A DNA stretch of 64,000 nt from Cellulomonas dongxiuzhuiae (GTDB lineage Bacteria > Actinomycetota > Actinomycetes > Actinomycetales > Cellulomonadaceae): assembly GCF_018623035.1 (NCBI RefSeq), contig NZ_CP076023.1, forward strand, positions 744,001 to 808,000, in the 5' to 3' direction. This document shows positions 10,466 through 23,042 of the stretch, in pieces (positions within the stretch are counted from its first letter, which is position 1; each line of letters opens with the position of its first letter). Made by a program: the position numbers and the translations under genes. Under the pieces are notes generated by a model. That model had not been told where the DNA came from, searched no databases, and saw only the letters and a list, made by a program, of their open reading frames with translations.

Positions 10466-11752
10466 TTGACCACACACACCTTCCCCCTGCGGACGACCCG
10501 GAAGCGCGCGCTCGCCCTGTCGGCCGCCGCGCTCGCGGCCGCCCTGTCGCTCTCGGCGTGCGGCGGTGCGCGCACGGCCGACGCCGCGGACGGCACCGCC
10601 TCCGCGTCCGGCGGAGCCTCCTGCGTGGACACGTCCGGGGACACCGTGAAGATCGGGTTCCTCAACTCGCTGTCCGGCACGATGGCCATCTCCGAGCAGA
10701 CGGTCCGTGACTCCCTCGACCTCGCGGCCGAGGAGATCAACGCCGCCGGCGGCGTGCTCGGCAAGCAGCTGGAGATCGTGGCCGAGGACGGCGCGTCCGA
10801 GCCCACCGTGTTCGCCGAGAAGGCCGACAAGCTGATCTCGTCCGACTGCGTCGCCGCGGTCTTCGGCGGGTGGACGTCCTCGTCGCGCAAGGCGATGCTG
10901 CCCGTCTTCGAGTCCAAGAACTCGCTGCTGTTCTACCCCGTGCAGTACGAGGGCCTCGAGGCGTCGAAGAACATCTTCTACACCGGCGCGACGACGAACC
11001 AGCAGATCATCCCCGGCATGGACTACCTCAAGGAGCAGGGGAAGAAGAAGGTCTTCCTCGTCGGGTCGGACTACGTCTTCCCGCGCACGGCGAACAAGAT
11101 CATCAACGCCTACGCCGAGGCGAACGGCATCGAGATCGTGGGCGAGGAGTACGCGCCGCTCGGGCACACCGACTTCGCCACCATCGTCAACAAGCTCAAG
11201 TCGTCCGGCGCGGACGCGGTGTTCAACACCCTCAACGGTGACTCCAACGTCGCGTTCTTCAAGGAGTACAAGAACGTCGGCCTGACGGTGGACGCGACCC
11301 CCGTGGTCTCGGTGTCGATCGCCGAGGAGGAGGTCGGGGGCATCGGCGTCGACAACATCGTCGGCCAGCTCACCGCGTGGAACTACTACCAGACGGTCGA
11401 GTCGCCCGAGAACACGACGTTCGTCGCGGCGTTCAAGGACAAGTACGGCGACGACCGTCCGACGTCCGACCCGATGGAGGCGGCGTACACGTCCCTGTAC
11501 CTGTGGAAGGGCATGGTCGAGAAGGCCGAGTCCTTCGCGGTCGCGGACATCCAGGAGGCTGCGGACGGCGTGTCGTTCGACGCCCCCGAGGGCACCGTCA
11601 CGGTGAACGGCGACAACCACCACATCGCCAAGACGGCGTACATCGGGGAGATCGGGCCCGACGGCCTCATCTACTCCGTCTGGGAGTCGGACGGCCCGAT
11701 CGAGCCGGACCCGTTCCTCGAGGGCTACGACTGGGCCGAGGGCCTGTCCTGA
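10466..11752 (+). CDS. urtA: Urea ABC transporter substrate-binding lipoprotein UrtA
   Basis: The 428-residue periplasmic-binding-type lipoprotein captures urea outside the membrane and hands it to UrtBC. A signal peptide ends in the lipobox LSAC near residue 30. The mature part matches Urt[57 protein letters not shown] and the ending [20 protein letters not shown]. The TTG at 10466 is accepted as start because a GAAAGG site lies 7 bases upstream and no better start precedes the signal peptide. It is the first gene of the rightward transporter operon. Confidence 0.96.
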   Translation: MTTHTFPLRTTRKRALALSAAALAAALSLSACGGARTADAADGTASASGGASCVDTSGDTVKIGFLNSLSGTMAISEQTVRDSLDLAAEEINAAGGVLGKQLEIVAEDGASEPTVFAEKADKLISSDCVAAVFGGWTSSSRKAMLPVFESKNSLLFYPVQYEGLEASKNIFYTGATTNQQIIPGMDYLKEQGKKKVFLVGSDYVFPRTANKIINAYAEANGIEIVGEEYAPLGHTDFATIVNKLKSSGADAVFNTLNGDSNVAFFKEYKNVGLTVDATPVVSVSIAEEEVGGIGVDNIVGQLTAWNYYQTVESPENTTFVAAFKDKYGDDRPTSDPMEAAYTSLYLWKGMVEKAESFAVADIQEAADGVSFDAPEGTVTVNGDNHHIAKTAYIGEIGPDGLIYSVWESDGPIEPDPFLEGYDWAEGLS

Positions 11753-11786
11753 CCCGCGTCCTGCACGCCAGCACGCACCCCTGAGC

Positions 11787-11826
11787 GCGGTGGCCCGGTC
11801 CGACCTCCACCGGACCGGGCCACCGC
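11787..11826 (+). terminator. Hairpin between urtA and urtB (attenuator)
   Basis: A perfect 16-base stem (11787-11802 with 11811-11826) closes an 8-base loop in the gap between urtA and urtB. Such a hairpin usually lets binding protein be made in excess over the permease by partial termination or 3'-end protection. Confidence 0.65.
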
Positions 11827-11866
11827 CCCGGCGGGTGCGTCGACCACACACGGAAGGCGGCGCCGC

Positions 11867-12751
11867 ATGGACGCCCTGTTCTCCCAGCTCTTCGCGGGCC
11901 TGAGCCTCGGCTCGGTGCTGCTGCTCGCGGCGCTCGGCCTGGCCCTGACGTTCGGTCAGATGGGCGTCATCAACATGGCGCACGGCGAGTTCATGATGGC
12001 CGGCGCGTACACGGCCTTCGTCCTGCAGGCGTTCATCCCCGACGCGGGGGTCTCGCTGCTCGTCGCGCTGCCCGTCGGGTTCGTCGTGGGTGGGCTGCTG
12101 GGTCTGCTCCTGGAGGTCACGCTGATCTCCCGGATGTACCGAAGGCCGTTGGACACGCTGCTCGTGACCTTCGGCGTCGCGCTGGTGCTGCAGCAGCTGG
12201 CGCGGGACGTGTTCGGCGCCCCCAACGTCGACGTGCGCGCCCCGGCGTGGCTGTCGGGGGCCGTGCCGTTCCTCGGCATGAACCTGCCGAAGACGCGGCT
12301 GTTCATCCTGGGTCTCGCGATCGCGTGCGTGGTCGTGCTGGCCCTCGTCCTGAAGATGACGTCGCTGGGCCGCCGCATCCGCGCGACCGTGCAGAACCGC
12401 GACCTCGCGGAGACCTCCGGCGTCTCGACGCGCGCCACCGACCGCCTCACGTTCTTCGTCGGCTCGGGCGTGGCCGGGGTCGCCGGCGTCGCGCTGACGC
12501 TGCTCGGGTCGATCGGCCCGACGCTCGGCACCAACTACATCGTCGACGCGTTCCTCGTGGTCGTCGTCGGCGGCATCGGCCAGCTCAAGGGCGCCGTCAT
12601 CGCGGCGTTCTCGCTCGGGATCCTGCAGGCCACGTTCGAGTACTCGACGACCGCGAGCCTGGCCAAGGTCCTGCTGTTCGTCGTCATCGTCGCGTTCCTG
12701 CAGGTCCGGCCGCAGGGCCTGGTCTCGGTCCGCACGCGGAGCCTGGCATGA
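11867..12751 (+). CDS. urtB: Urea ABC transporter permease UrtB
   Basis: A 294-residue inner-membrane permease of the branched-chain amino-acid/urea class (LivH-like), with about eight hydrophobic helices. Diagnostic pieces are GLALTFGQMGVINMAHGEFMM near residues 25-45 and the ABC-coupling loop AETSGVSTRATDRLTFF. The GGAAGG site before ATG 11867 is strong. Its stop overlaps the urtC start (ATGA). Confidence 0.95.
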   Translation: MDALFSQLFAGLSLGSVLLLAALGLALTFGQMGVINMAHGEFMMAGAYTAFVLQAFIPDAGVSLLVALPVGFVVGGLLGLLLEVTLISRMYRRPLDTLLVTFGVALVLQQLARDVFGAPNVDVRAPAWLSGAVPFLGMNLPKTRLFILGLAIACVVVLALVLKMTSLGRRIRATVQNRDLAETSGVSTRATDRLTFFVGSGVAGVAGVALTLLGSIGPTLGTNYIVDAFLVVVVGGIGQLKGAVIAAFSLGILQATFEYSTTASLAKVLLFVVIVAFLQVRPQGLVSVRTRSLA

Positions 12752-13959
12752 GCGCGGCGACCGGCACCGGCACGGGCACGGACACGCCCGCCCCGTGGTG
12801 GCGGCGTCCCGCGCTGCGCGTGTGGGCGGGCGTCGCGGTCGCCGCGGTCGTGCTCTTCGGCCTGGCGCCCGCGCTCCTGTCGGACTTCCGGCTCAACCTG
12901 CTCGCGAAGTTCCTGTGCCTCGCGATGGTCGCCGTCGGGATCGGCCTGGCCTGGGGGCGCGGCGGCATGCTCGTGCTCGGGCAGGGCGTGTTCTTCGGCA
13001 TCGGCGGCTACCTCATGGCGATGCACATGAAGCTGTCCGACGCGGGCCCCGGTGGCGTCCCCGACTTCCTGCTGCTGTACGGCGACGGCGTCGTGCCGGG
13101 CTGGTGGGAGCCGCTGCGCAGCCCGGTCGTCACGATCCTCGCGATCCTCGTGCTGCCCGCCGGCATCGCCGCGCTGCTGGGGCTCGCGGTGTTCCGCCGC
13201 CGCGTGCGGGGTGCGTACTTCGCGATCCTGTCGCAGGCGCTCGCGGCCGCGTTCGCGATCCTGCTGGTCGGCCAGCAGAAGGTCACGGGCGGCACCAACG
13301 GCCTCAACGGGTTCCGGTCGTTCTTCGGGTACGACCTGGCCGACCCGGTCAACAAGCGGATGCTCTACTTCATCGCCGCGGGCGTGCTCATCGCGATGGT
13401 CGTCACCGTGCGGCTGCTCATGGGCTCGCGCTACGGCGAGCTCCTGGTCGCGGTGCGTGACCAGGAGAACCGCGTGCGGTTCCTCGGGTACGACCCGGCG
13501 AACGTCAAGGTCGTCGCGTACGCGATCGCCGCGTGCTTCGCGGGCATCGGCGGGGCCCTGTTCGCACCGGTCGTCGGCATCATCTCGCCGGCCGACGTGG
13601 GCGTCATCCCGTCCATCGGGTTCCTCGTGGGCGTCGCCATCGGCGGGCGCGCCACGCTGCTCGGCCCCGTCCTGGGCGCCGTCGCGGTGTCCTGGGCCGA
13701 GACCGGGCTCTCCGAGCAGTTCCCCTCGTTCTGGACCTACTTCCAGGGCGCGCTGTTCATCCTCGTCGTCGCGTTCCTGCCGCAGGGCTTCGCGTCCCTC
13801 GGCGGCCTGTGGCGGCGGCGTCGGGGGACGTCGCAGGACGCCCCGTCCGACCCGCCCGCGGGCGCCGGCACGTCGGCCGTGGCCGATGCACCGCCCGACG
13901 ACGACGACGACGCGCAGCACGCCGCCGACGCGGCCCGCACCGCAGGGAGGCACGCATGA
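12748..13959 (+). CDS. urtC: Urea ABC transporter permease UrtC
   Basis: The 403-residue partner permease (LivM-like). It starts MSAATGTGTGTDT, then has about ten membrane segments. WGRGGMLVLGQGVFFGIGGYLMAMHMK and the coupling loop AVRDQENRVRFLGYDPANVKVVAYAIAACFAGIGG are typical UrtC. A disordered Pro/Asp/Ala-rich cytoplasmic tail of about 50 residues, including DDDDD, follows the last helix. The start is fixed by the ATGA overlap with urtB, and the stop overlaps urtD in the same way. Confidence 0.95.
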   Translation: MSAATGTGTGTDTPAPWWRRPALRVWAGVAVAAVVLFGLAPALLSDFRLNLLAKFLCLAMVAVGIGLAWGRGGMLVLGQGVFFGIGGYLMAMHMKLSDAGPGGVPDFLLLYGDGVVPGWWEPLRSPVVTILAILVLPAGIAALLGLAVFRRRVRGAYFAILSQALAAAFAILLVGQQKVTGGTNGLNGFRSFFGYDLADPVNKRMLYFIAAGVLIAMVVTVRLLMGSRYGELLVAVRDQENRVRFLGYDPANVKVVAYAIAACFAGIGGALFAPVVGIISPADVGVIPSIGFLVGVAIGGRATLLGPVLGAVAVSWAETGLSEQFPSFWTYFQGALFILVVAFLPQGFASLGGLWRRRRGTSQDAPSDPPAGAGTSAVADAPPDDDDDAQHAADAARTAGRHA

Positions 13960-14879
13960 GCGAGCACACCGACACCGGGCCCGTCGTCCCGCCGGACGCC
14001 ACGGGCAGCCTGGACCCCGAGGCCCTCGAGGCGGTGCTCGCCGCCCCCGGTGAGCGCTTCCGCCACGACTACCTGGAGATCCGCGACCTGCGTGTCGTGT
14101 TCGACGGCTTCGTCGCGGTCGACGGCGTGGACCTGACCGTGACGCAGGGGGACCTGCGGTTCCTCATCGGTCCCAACGGCGCGGGCAAGACGACCATCGT
14201 CGACGCGATCACGGGCCTGGCGCCCGCGACCGGGTCGGTGCAGTTCGGCGGCGTCGAGCTGCTCGGGCGGGCGTCCCACAAGGTCGTGCGCGCGGGCGTC
14301 GGGCGGACGTTCCAGACCGCGAGCGTCTTCGACGAGCTCACGGTCCTGCAGAACCTCGACATCGCCGCCGGTGCGGGCCGCCGGCCGTGGACGATGCTGC
14401 GGCGCCGGCAGGTCGTGCCGCCCGAGGTCGAGGCGGCGCTCGAGACCGTCGGCCTGACGCACGTGCGCGACCTGCCCGCGGGCGTCCTCGCGCACGGGCA
14501 GAAGCAGTGGCTCGAGATCGGCATGCTCCTGGTCCAGGACGCGCGCCTGCTCCTGCTCGACGAGCCCGTCGCCGGCATGAGCCAGGCCGAGCGCGAGGAG
14601 ACGGGCCTGCTGCTGCAGCGCATCGGCGAGCAGCGCACGGTCGTCGTCGTCGAGCACGACATGGAGTTCCTGCGCTCGTTCGCGTCGTCCGTCACGGTGC
14701 TCCACCAGGGGCGCGTGCTCTCGGAGGGCACGGTCGCGCAGGTGCAGGCCGACCCGCGGGTCGTCGAGGTGTACCTGGGGTCGGGGGCGCACGGGCGCGG
14801 GCGAGGCGCGGCGGCGCAGACGGATGGCACGACGTCCCACCCGGGCGCCGCACCCGCCGCGAGCACGGAGGTGGAGTGA
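13956..14879 (+). CDS. urtD: Urea ABC transporter ATPase UrtD
   Basis: A 307-residue LivG-type ATPase energising UrtBC. Walker A GPNGAGKTT is near residues 70-78. An RTFQTASVF Q-loop stretch follows. The usual LSGGQ signature is replaced by LAHGQKQWLEIGM, as is normal in UrtD. Walker B is RLLLLDEPVAGM and the switch His is in VVEHDMEFLR. About 45 extra residues lie before the domain and 35 low-complexity residues after it. It is coupled at both ends to urtC (ATGA) and urtE (TGATG). Confidence 0.95.
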   Translation: MSEHTDTGPVVPPDATGSLDPEALEAVLAAPGERFRHDYLEIRDLRVVFDGFVAVDGVDLTVTQGDLRFLIGPNGAGKTTIVDAITGLAPATGSVQFGGVELLGRASHKVVRAGVGRTFQTASVFDELTVLQNLDIAAGAGRRPWTMLRRRQVVPPEVEAALETVGLTHVRDLPAGVLAHGQKQWLEIGMLLVQDARLLLLDEPVAGMSQAEREETGLLLQRIGEQRTVVVVEHDMEFLRSFASSVTVLHQGRVLSEGTVAQVQADPRVVEVYLGSGAHGRGRGAAAQTDGTTSHPGAAPAASTEVE

Positions 14880-15571
14880 TGCTGGAGCTGCGCGGGGTCC
14901 ACGTCGGGTACGGCCGCACGTCGGTCGTCCACGGGGTCGACGTCGAGGTGCCGGACGGCGCGGTCGTCGCCGTCATGGGCCACAACGGTGCGGGCAAGAC
15001 GACGCTGCTGCGGGCCGCGGTCGGGCTGCTGCCCGTGCGGTCGGGCACGGTGCTGCTCGGCGGCCAGGACGTCACGCGGTGGCGCCCGCACCAGCGGGTG
15101 CGCGCCGGGCTCGCGTACGTCCCGCAGGGGCAGCAGTCGTTCGGCCAGCTCACCGCACGGGAGAACCTGCAGCTCGTGGCCGACGTCGCCGGGTCGGCGG
15201 GGGCTCGGCGGCTCGACGAGGCGCTCGACCTGTTCCCCGCGCTGCGCGAGCTGCTGGGGCGGCGGGCGGGGCTGCTGTCCGGCGGGCAGCGCCAGCAGCT
15301 CGCGATCGCGCGCGCGCTCATCACCGGGCCGCGCGTGATCGTCCTCGACGAGCCGACCGAGGGCATCCAGCCGTCGGTCGTCGCCGAGATCGAGGACGCG
15401 ATCGTGCAGCTCGCGGGGGACGGGCTGTCGGTGCTGCTGGTCGAGCAGCACGTGGGCTTCGCGCTCGCGGCGTGCTCGCGCTACTACGTCCTGGAGTCCG
15501 GGCGGGTGACGGCCGACGGTGTGGGAGGCGTGGCCCAGGAGGGTGACGTGCGTGCCGCGATGGCCCTCTGA
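14879..15571 (+). CDS. urtE: Urea ABC transporter ATPase UrtE
   Basis: A 230-residue LivF-type ATPase, last of the five transporter subunits. Walker A GHNGAGKTT, the YVPQGQQSFGQLTARENLQL stretch, signature LLSGGQRQQLAIARAL, Walker B VIVLDEPTEGIQPSVV and switch LVEQHVGFAL are all present. QGQ.FGQLTAREN is typical of UrtE. The ATG at 14879 overlaps the urtD stop by one base. A strong hairpin follows 17 bases after the stop. Confidence 0.96.
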   Translation: MLELRGVHVGYGRTSVVHGVDVEVPDGAVVAVMGHNGAGKTTLLRAAVGLLPVRSGTVLLGGQDVTRWRPHQRVRAGLAYVPQGQQSFGQLTARENLQLVADVAGSAGARRLDEALDLFPALRELLGRRAGLLSGGQRQQLAIARALITGPRVIVLDEPTEGIQPSVVAEIEDAIVQLAGDGLSVLLVEQHVGFALAACSRYYVLESGRVTADGVGGVAQEGDVRAAMAL

Positions 15572-15587
15572 GCGGCATCGTGCGGGT

Positions 15588-15615
15588 GGCCCCCGGGGTG
15601 TGGACCCCGGGGGCC
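15588..15615 (+). terminator. Terminator hairpin after urtE
   Basis: GGCCCCCGGGGT (15588-15599) and ACCCCGGGGGCC (15604-15615) form a perfect 12-base stem with a 4-base loop, between urtE and the GntR gene. Confidence 0.7.
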
Positions 15616-15637
15616 GAGGGGGCGGAGGGCTGACGTC

Positions 15638-16318
15638 ATGAGCATGACCAGCGGGTCGTTGCGCGAGCAGGTGTACCAGCAGCTGCGCGACGAGATCCTC
15701 AACGGCCGGGTGTCCCCGCGCGAGCGGCTCACCGAGCCGAAGCTGTCCCGGACGTTCGAGGTGTCCCGCACCCCGGTGCGCGAGGCGCTGTCCCGGCTGC
15801 TATCCGACGGGCTCGTCGAGCGCACCGACTTCGGCTACGCGGTCGTCGTGCCGTCGCTCGCGGCGCTGAAGGACCTGTACGAGCTGCGCATCACCCTCGA
15901 GCTGCGCGGCATCGCCCGCGCCATCGAGAACGCGCAGATCCGGCACGACCGGGACCTGCTGGGCGCCGAGCTGGCGCGCTGGCAGGAGCTGCGCGACGCC
16001 GTCCCCGACCCGGACCCGAGCTTCGTGGTCCTGGACGAGGGCTTCCACCGTGCGCTGTCGCAGGCGTCGGGCAACGCGCAGCTCACCGACGCCCTGGTCA
16101 CCGTGAACCAGAAGATCCGCGCCGTCCGCATGCACGACTTCATCGAGGACGAGCGCATCACCGCGACCATCGCGGAGCACATCGAGATCCTCGACCTCGT
16201 GCTCGACGACCGCCTGGGCGACGCGCTCACGGCGCTGCACAAGCACGTGGGGGAGTCGCTCGAGGTCGTCATGGAGCGCGCGTCGCACGCGATGGCGCGC
16301 ATGGCGGTCGCGGGCTGA
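15638..16318 (+). CDS. GntR family regulator, FCD subfamily
   Basis: The 226-residue regulator has a winged-helix DNA-binding domain (residues about 7-70: LREQVYQQLRDEILNGRVSPRERLTEPKLSRTFEVSRTPVREAL). An all-helical FCD effector domain follows, with metal/ligand positions in DEGFHRAL, EHIEIL and HKHVGESL. FCD proteins usually sense small carboxylates through a metal. Its place after urtE, past a terminator, suggests it controls urea uptake or urease. Two GTATAC-centred repeats near 10284 and 10371 are candidate sites. The ATG at 15638 has a purine-rich site upstream; an ATG two codons later is possible. Confidence 0.88.
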   Translation: MSMTSGSLREQVYQQLRDEILNGRVSPRERLTEPKLSRTFEVSRTPVREALSRLLSDGLVERTDFGYAVVVPSLAALKDLYELRITLELRGIARAIENAQIRHDRDLLGAELARWQELRDAVPDPDPSFVVLDEGFHRALSQASGNAQLTDALVTVNQKIRAVRMHDFIEDERITATIAEHIEILDLVLDDRLGDALTALHKHVGESLEVVMERASHAMARMAVAG

Positions 16319-16325
16319 GGCGCGG

Positions 16326-16787
16326 TCAGTCGAGGATGGCCGAGCAGTCCTCCTCGACGAACGTGACCGTGGTGCCGTCGAGGAACCCGACCCCGGGGAA
16401 CGCGCTGGGCCACAGCTCGGTGAGGTCGACGCGACGGCCCTCGCCCGACCGGAAGAAGCCGTAGTCCACGTAGTCGTAGCCCGCCAGGTGCTCGCAGATT
16501 GCCCGAGCACCCGCGGCCACGTGGTCCGCGTCCAGCACCTGCTCGTCGGGCCACGTGACGGTCATCTTCATCCGGTAGGCGAACCCGTCCAGCCCGGAGC
16601 GCGGGGTCACGTCGACGGCGTCCGGCAGCGCCTCGCCCAGGGCGTCGATGACCAGTCGGCTGATGGGGACGCCGTTCTCGTCGACCGGAGGACCGGAGAA
16701 CTGGTCTCGGGCGGCGTTGCACCCGCCGAGCAGGACGGTGAGCGCGACCGTGACGACGAGGGCGGTGACGAGGCGGGGGCGGGGCAT
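16326..16787 (-). CDS. Small lipoprotein of unknown function
   Basis: The 153-residue protein has a clear lipoprotein signal: MPRPRLVTALVVTVALTV, then LGGC at residues 20-23. The mature part contains no domain I recognise, but has YRMKMTVTWPDEQVLDADHV and a C-terminal pair of cysteines (one in the ICEH region, one in EEDCSAIL) that could form a disulfide. It is convergent with the GntR gene (7-base gap). Its job is unknown. Confidence 0.75.
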   Translation of the reverse strand: MPRPRLVTALVVTVALTVLLGGCNAARDQFSGPPVDENGVPISRLVIDALGEALPDAVDVTPRSGLDGFAYRMKMTVTWPDEQVLDADHVAAGARAICEHLAGYDYVDYGFFRSGEGRRVDLTELWPSAFPGVGFLDGTTVTFVEEDCSAILD

Positions 16788-16921
16788 GGAGAGGGGGTCC
16801 TCCGGGTCGGACGGCTGGAGCCGCCAACCTAGACGCCCGTCGGGCCACCTCGCGCCGTCCGCGTCGCGCCGCAGGGGTGAAACAGCGCGCTGCCCCGTGA
16901 CCGGCGCGGGAGGCGCAAGGC

Positions 16922-17056
16922 TCAGAGGTCGCGACGCACGCCCTCGTCGCGGTCCTCGACCGCGCCGTGCCGCACCAGGCTGACGATCGCCAGGGCCAGG
17001 CCGCCCCAGATCACGACCATCGCCACCAGCATCATCACGATCGCGCTCGCGCTCAT
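16922..17056 (-). CDS. metS: MetS-like small subunit of NSS symporter (44 residues)
   Basis: The tiny protein has one membrane helix (SAIVMMLVAMVVIWGGLALAI) and a charged C-terminus (EDRDEGVRRDL). It matches the MetS type: a single-helix partner required by the MetP large subunit for methionine/alanine import in Corynebacterium. Its ATG overlaps the stop of the transporter gene (ATGA), so the two are made together. Assignment rests on size, helix pattern and context. Confidence 0.85.
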   Translation of the reverse strand: MSASAIVMMLVAMVVIWGGLALAIVSLVRHGAVEDRDEGVRRDL

Positions 17057-18666
17057 CGGTGGTCTCCCTCGTCGTGCGTGACGCCGGGTCCGGGGGCCGG
17101 GTCCGTGGCGGGTGCCGCGGGGTCGGAGCCCGGTGGTGGCCCGTCCAGGTGGGTCCCGGCCCGCCACGGCATCCGGGCGAGCAGGAAGCCGACGACCGGC
17201 AGCAGGACGACCATGAGCCAGCCGAACACCATGAGCAACCAGCCGGGGTAGTCCTCGTACGGAGCGCCGAGGTCGTCGCGGAGCGCGAAGACGAGCACGA
17301 CGGTCAGGCCCACCGGGGCGACGACGCTCGTCAGGACGCGCCACGTGCGACCCACGCGCGGGCGACCGTGGACGTTGAGGTGCGCGCCGAGGGCGGGCAG
17401 GGCCCGCAGCGCCCACGCGACGACCAGCATGCTGACCAGCGCCACCACGAGGATGCCGTACTGGTTGACGAAGTGGTCGACGACGTCGAGGACGTAGATG
17501 CCGCTGGTCGTGCTGAACAGGGCCAGGCTCAGCAGGGCGCACGGCACGACGACCACGAGGGTCGCGGTGAGGCGTCGGGTGTCGAACTTGTCGCGGACGG
17601 CGGAGATGACCACCTCGATGACGCTGACGAGCGACGTGATCCCGGCGATGACGAGGGACGCGAAGAACAGGACGCCGATGAGGGCGCCGGCCGGGGCCTC
17701 GCTGATGATCGTCGGGAACGCGATGAACGCCAGGCCGATGCCGCTGCTGGCGACGTCGGCGACCGCGACCCCGTTGGCCTGGGCCATGAAGCCGAGGGCG
17801 GCGAACACGCCGATGCCGGCGAGCAGCTCGAAGCTGGAGTTCGCGAAGCCCACGACGAACCCCGAGCCCACCATGTCCTCGCGGCGGCCCACGTACGACG
17901 CGTAGGTGATCATGATGCCGAAGCCGATCGACAGCGAGAAGAAGATCTGGCCGAACGCGGCGGCCCACACGGATGCCGAGGTGAGCGCCGACCAGTCCGG
18001 TGTGAAGAGGGCGTCGAGGCCGGCCGCCGCGCCCGGGAGGAGCAGCGCCTGCACGACGAGGGCGGCGAACGCGAGGATCAGCACCGGGATGAAGACCACG
18101 GAGCTCGCGCCGATCCCGCGCTGGACGCCGAGGGCCATGATCACCAGGACGCCGAGCCAGACGACCGCGAGCGGCACGAGCACCCCGGGCACCACGTCGG
18201 TGGTGACGCGGACGTCGCCGGCCTGCAGGAACTCCCCGAAGAAGAAGCCCTCGGGGTCGGAGCCCCAGGCCTTGTCGAGGGAGAAGAAGGTGTAGCGCAG
18301 CGCCCACGCGACCACGGCCGCGTAGTAGACGGCGATGACGAAGCAGATGCCCACCTGCCACCAGCCGAGACCCTCCGTGCTGCGGCGCAGGCGCGCGAAG
18401 GACAGGGGCGCGGACCCGCGGTGACGGTGCCCGATCGCGTAGTCCAGCAGCAGGAACGGCAGGCCGGCGGTGAGCAGCGCGACGAGGTAGGGCACGACGA
18501 ACGCGCCGCCACCGTTCTCGTAGGCGACGTACGGGAACCGCCAGATGTTGCCGAGCCCGACCGCGGAGCCGATCGCCGCGAGGATGAAGACGCGCCGGGA
18601 GCCGAACGATCCCCGCCGACGCTCCGTCGCGGCCTGCGCGGCGGCACCCCCCGCTGTTGTGCTCAT
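17053..18666 (-). CDS. Sodium-dependent NSS (SNF) transporter, MetP-like
   Basis: A 537-residue secondary transporter of the neurotransmitter:sodium symporter family. The helix-1 signature IGSAVGLGNIWRFPYVAYENGGGAF forms the sodium/substrate site. About eleven or twelve helices follow, including FGQIFFSLSIGFGIMITYASY (helix 6) and the FANSSFELLAGIGVF stretch. The C-terminal 40 residues are proline-rich. The ATG at 18666 is preceded by GGGGGG and is preferred over a start 19 codons upstream. Pairing with the small subunit suggests methionine or a neutral amino acid as substrate. It is divergent from the urea carboxylase-type gene. Confidence 0.92.
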   Translation of the reverse strand: MSTTAGGAAAQAATERRRGSFGSRRVFILAAIGSAVGLGNIWRFPYVAYENGGGAFVVPYLVALLTAGLPFLLLDYAIGHRHRGSAPLSFARLRRSTEGLGWWQVGICFVIAVYYAAVVAWALRYTFFSLDKAWGSDPEGFFFGEFLQAGDVRVTTDVVPGVLVPLAVVWLGVLVIMALGVQRGIGASSVVFIPVLILAFAALVVQALLLPGAAAGLDALFTPDWSALTSASVWAAAFGQIFFSLSIGFGIMITYASYVGRREDMVGSGFVVGFANSSFELLAGIGVFAALGFMAQANGVAVADVASSGIGLAFIAFPTIISEAPAGALIGVLFFASLVIAGITSLVSVIEVVISAVRDKFDTRRLTATLVVVVPCALLSLALFSTTSGIYVLDVVDHFVNQYGILVVALVSMLVVAWALRALPALGAHLNVHGRPRVGRTWRVLTSVVAPVGLTVVLVFALRDDLGAPYEDYPGWLLMVFGWLMVVLLPVVGFLLARMPWRAGTHLDGPPPGSDPAAPATDPAPGPGVTHDEGDHR

Positions 18667-18710
18667 GCTGCCCCCCGCCGTCGTCGCGCGCCCCGCCCGC
18701 GTGGTCCTCC

Positions 18711-18728
18711 GCGTATCGGACAATACGC
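18711..18728. promoter_or_regulatory. Inverted repeat GCGTAT-N6-ATACGC
   Basis: A perfect 6-base-arm palindrome in the divergent control region, 45 bases upstream of the NSS transporter start. Its local AT content stands out. It may be an operator or overlap the transporter's -10 region. Confidence 0.4.
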
Positions 18729-18804
18729 CCGGGGGGACGTCCGCGCCGACGTGCCCACGGCGTGGCGCGCGCCCGGCGGATCACCCGGTGCCGCCGCGGA
18801 CGCA

Positions 18805-18819
18805 GGTACGTTACGTACC
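18805..18819. promoter_or_regulatory. Inverted repeat GGTACGT-T-ACGTACC
   Basis: A perfect palindrome with 7-base arms and a 1-base centre, 91 bases upstream of the carboxylase start. Its shape suits a dimeric repressor. No regulator gene sits beside it. Confidence 0.45.
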
Positions 18820-18909
18820 GTTCACGCCTCCGCGCGTCCCCGGCAACAGCGGCTTCCTACGGTCCGGGTGCCGAAGTGCAGACACGCCGGTCCCGACCCG
18901 GAGGACGCC

Positions 18910-22545
<3,636 letters not shown>

Positions 22546-22553
22546 CGGCGGGC

Positions 22554-22844
22554 TCAGCCGCCCAGGGGTGAGGGGGCGCGGCGCGCGCGGGCGGTGACGC
22601 GCAGGCCCGACGCGCGCAGGCGGCGGACGAGGTCGCGCGTGCCGACGGGCTCGGCGCCCAGCGCGACCACCTCGTCCCACCGCTCGACCGGCACGTCGTA
22701 GTGGTCGTGGTCGAACGCGCGCCGCGGGATGCCGGCGCGGGCCGCGAAGGCGTGCAGCTCGTCGTACGAGGTGTCGCTCACGAGGTGCCCCCACACCGTG
22801 CCGTGCCGGGGCCACAGCGGGGGGTCGACGAGGACGGTCACCAC
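22554..22844 (-). CDS. DUF4031 family protein
   Basis: A 96-residue protein with the DUF4031 pattern: VTVLVDPPLWPRHGTVWGHLVSDTSYDELHAFA, then IPRRAFDHDHYDVPVERWDEVVALGA. The Asp/His-rich centre might bind metal or nucleotide, but the family has no settled function. Two adjacent GTG codons begin the frame and the first is used. It is convergent with the carboxylase gene (8-base gap). Confidence 0.85.
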   Translation of the reverse strand: MVTVLVDPPLWPRHGTVWGHLVSDTSYDELHAFAARAGIPRRAFDHDHYDVPVERWDEVVALGAEPVGTRDLVRRLRASGLRVTARARRAPSPLGG

Positions 22845-23042
22845 CCGAGGCTACGAGATGCGGGGGGCGGACCCGTCCGGGGCGACCGCACGCCGGTCCC
22901 GTCCCTCGAGCCGACCCCAGGTCCCACCCCGGGCCGGTCCGTCCACCGGCGCGGGAGGGGGCCGCCCGTCGACGCGCCCTGTTCCCTAGCGTCGGGGTGG
23001 TCGGTGCCGCGCACGGCGGCACCCCGCACCAGGAGGACGTCC

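Noticed and set aside
18790..18909. Possible guanidine-I (ykkC) riboswitch ahead of the carboxylase gene.
   Set aside because: The leader does not show the conserved ykkC core sequences. The only clear structure is a palindrome.
17059..18909. Long in-frame extension upstream of the carboxylase start.
   Set aside because: It runs antisense through the NSS transporter. The GGAGG site at 18898-18903 and conserved domain start place the true start at 18910.
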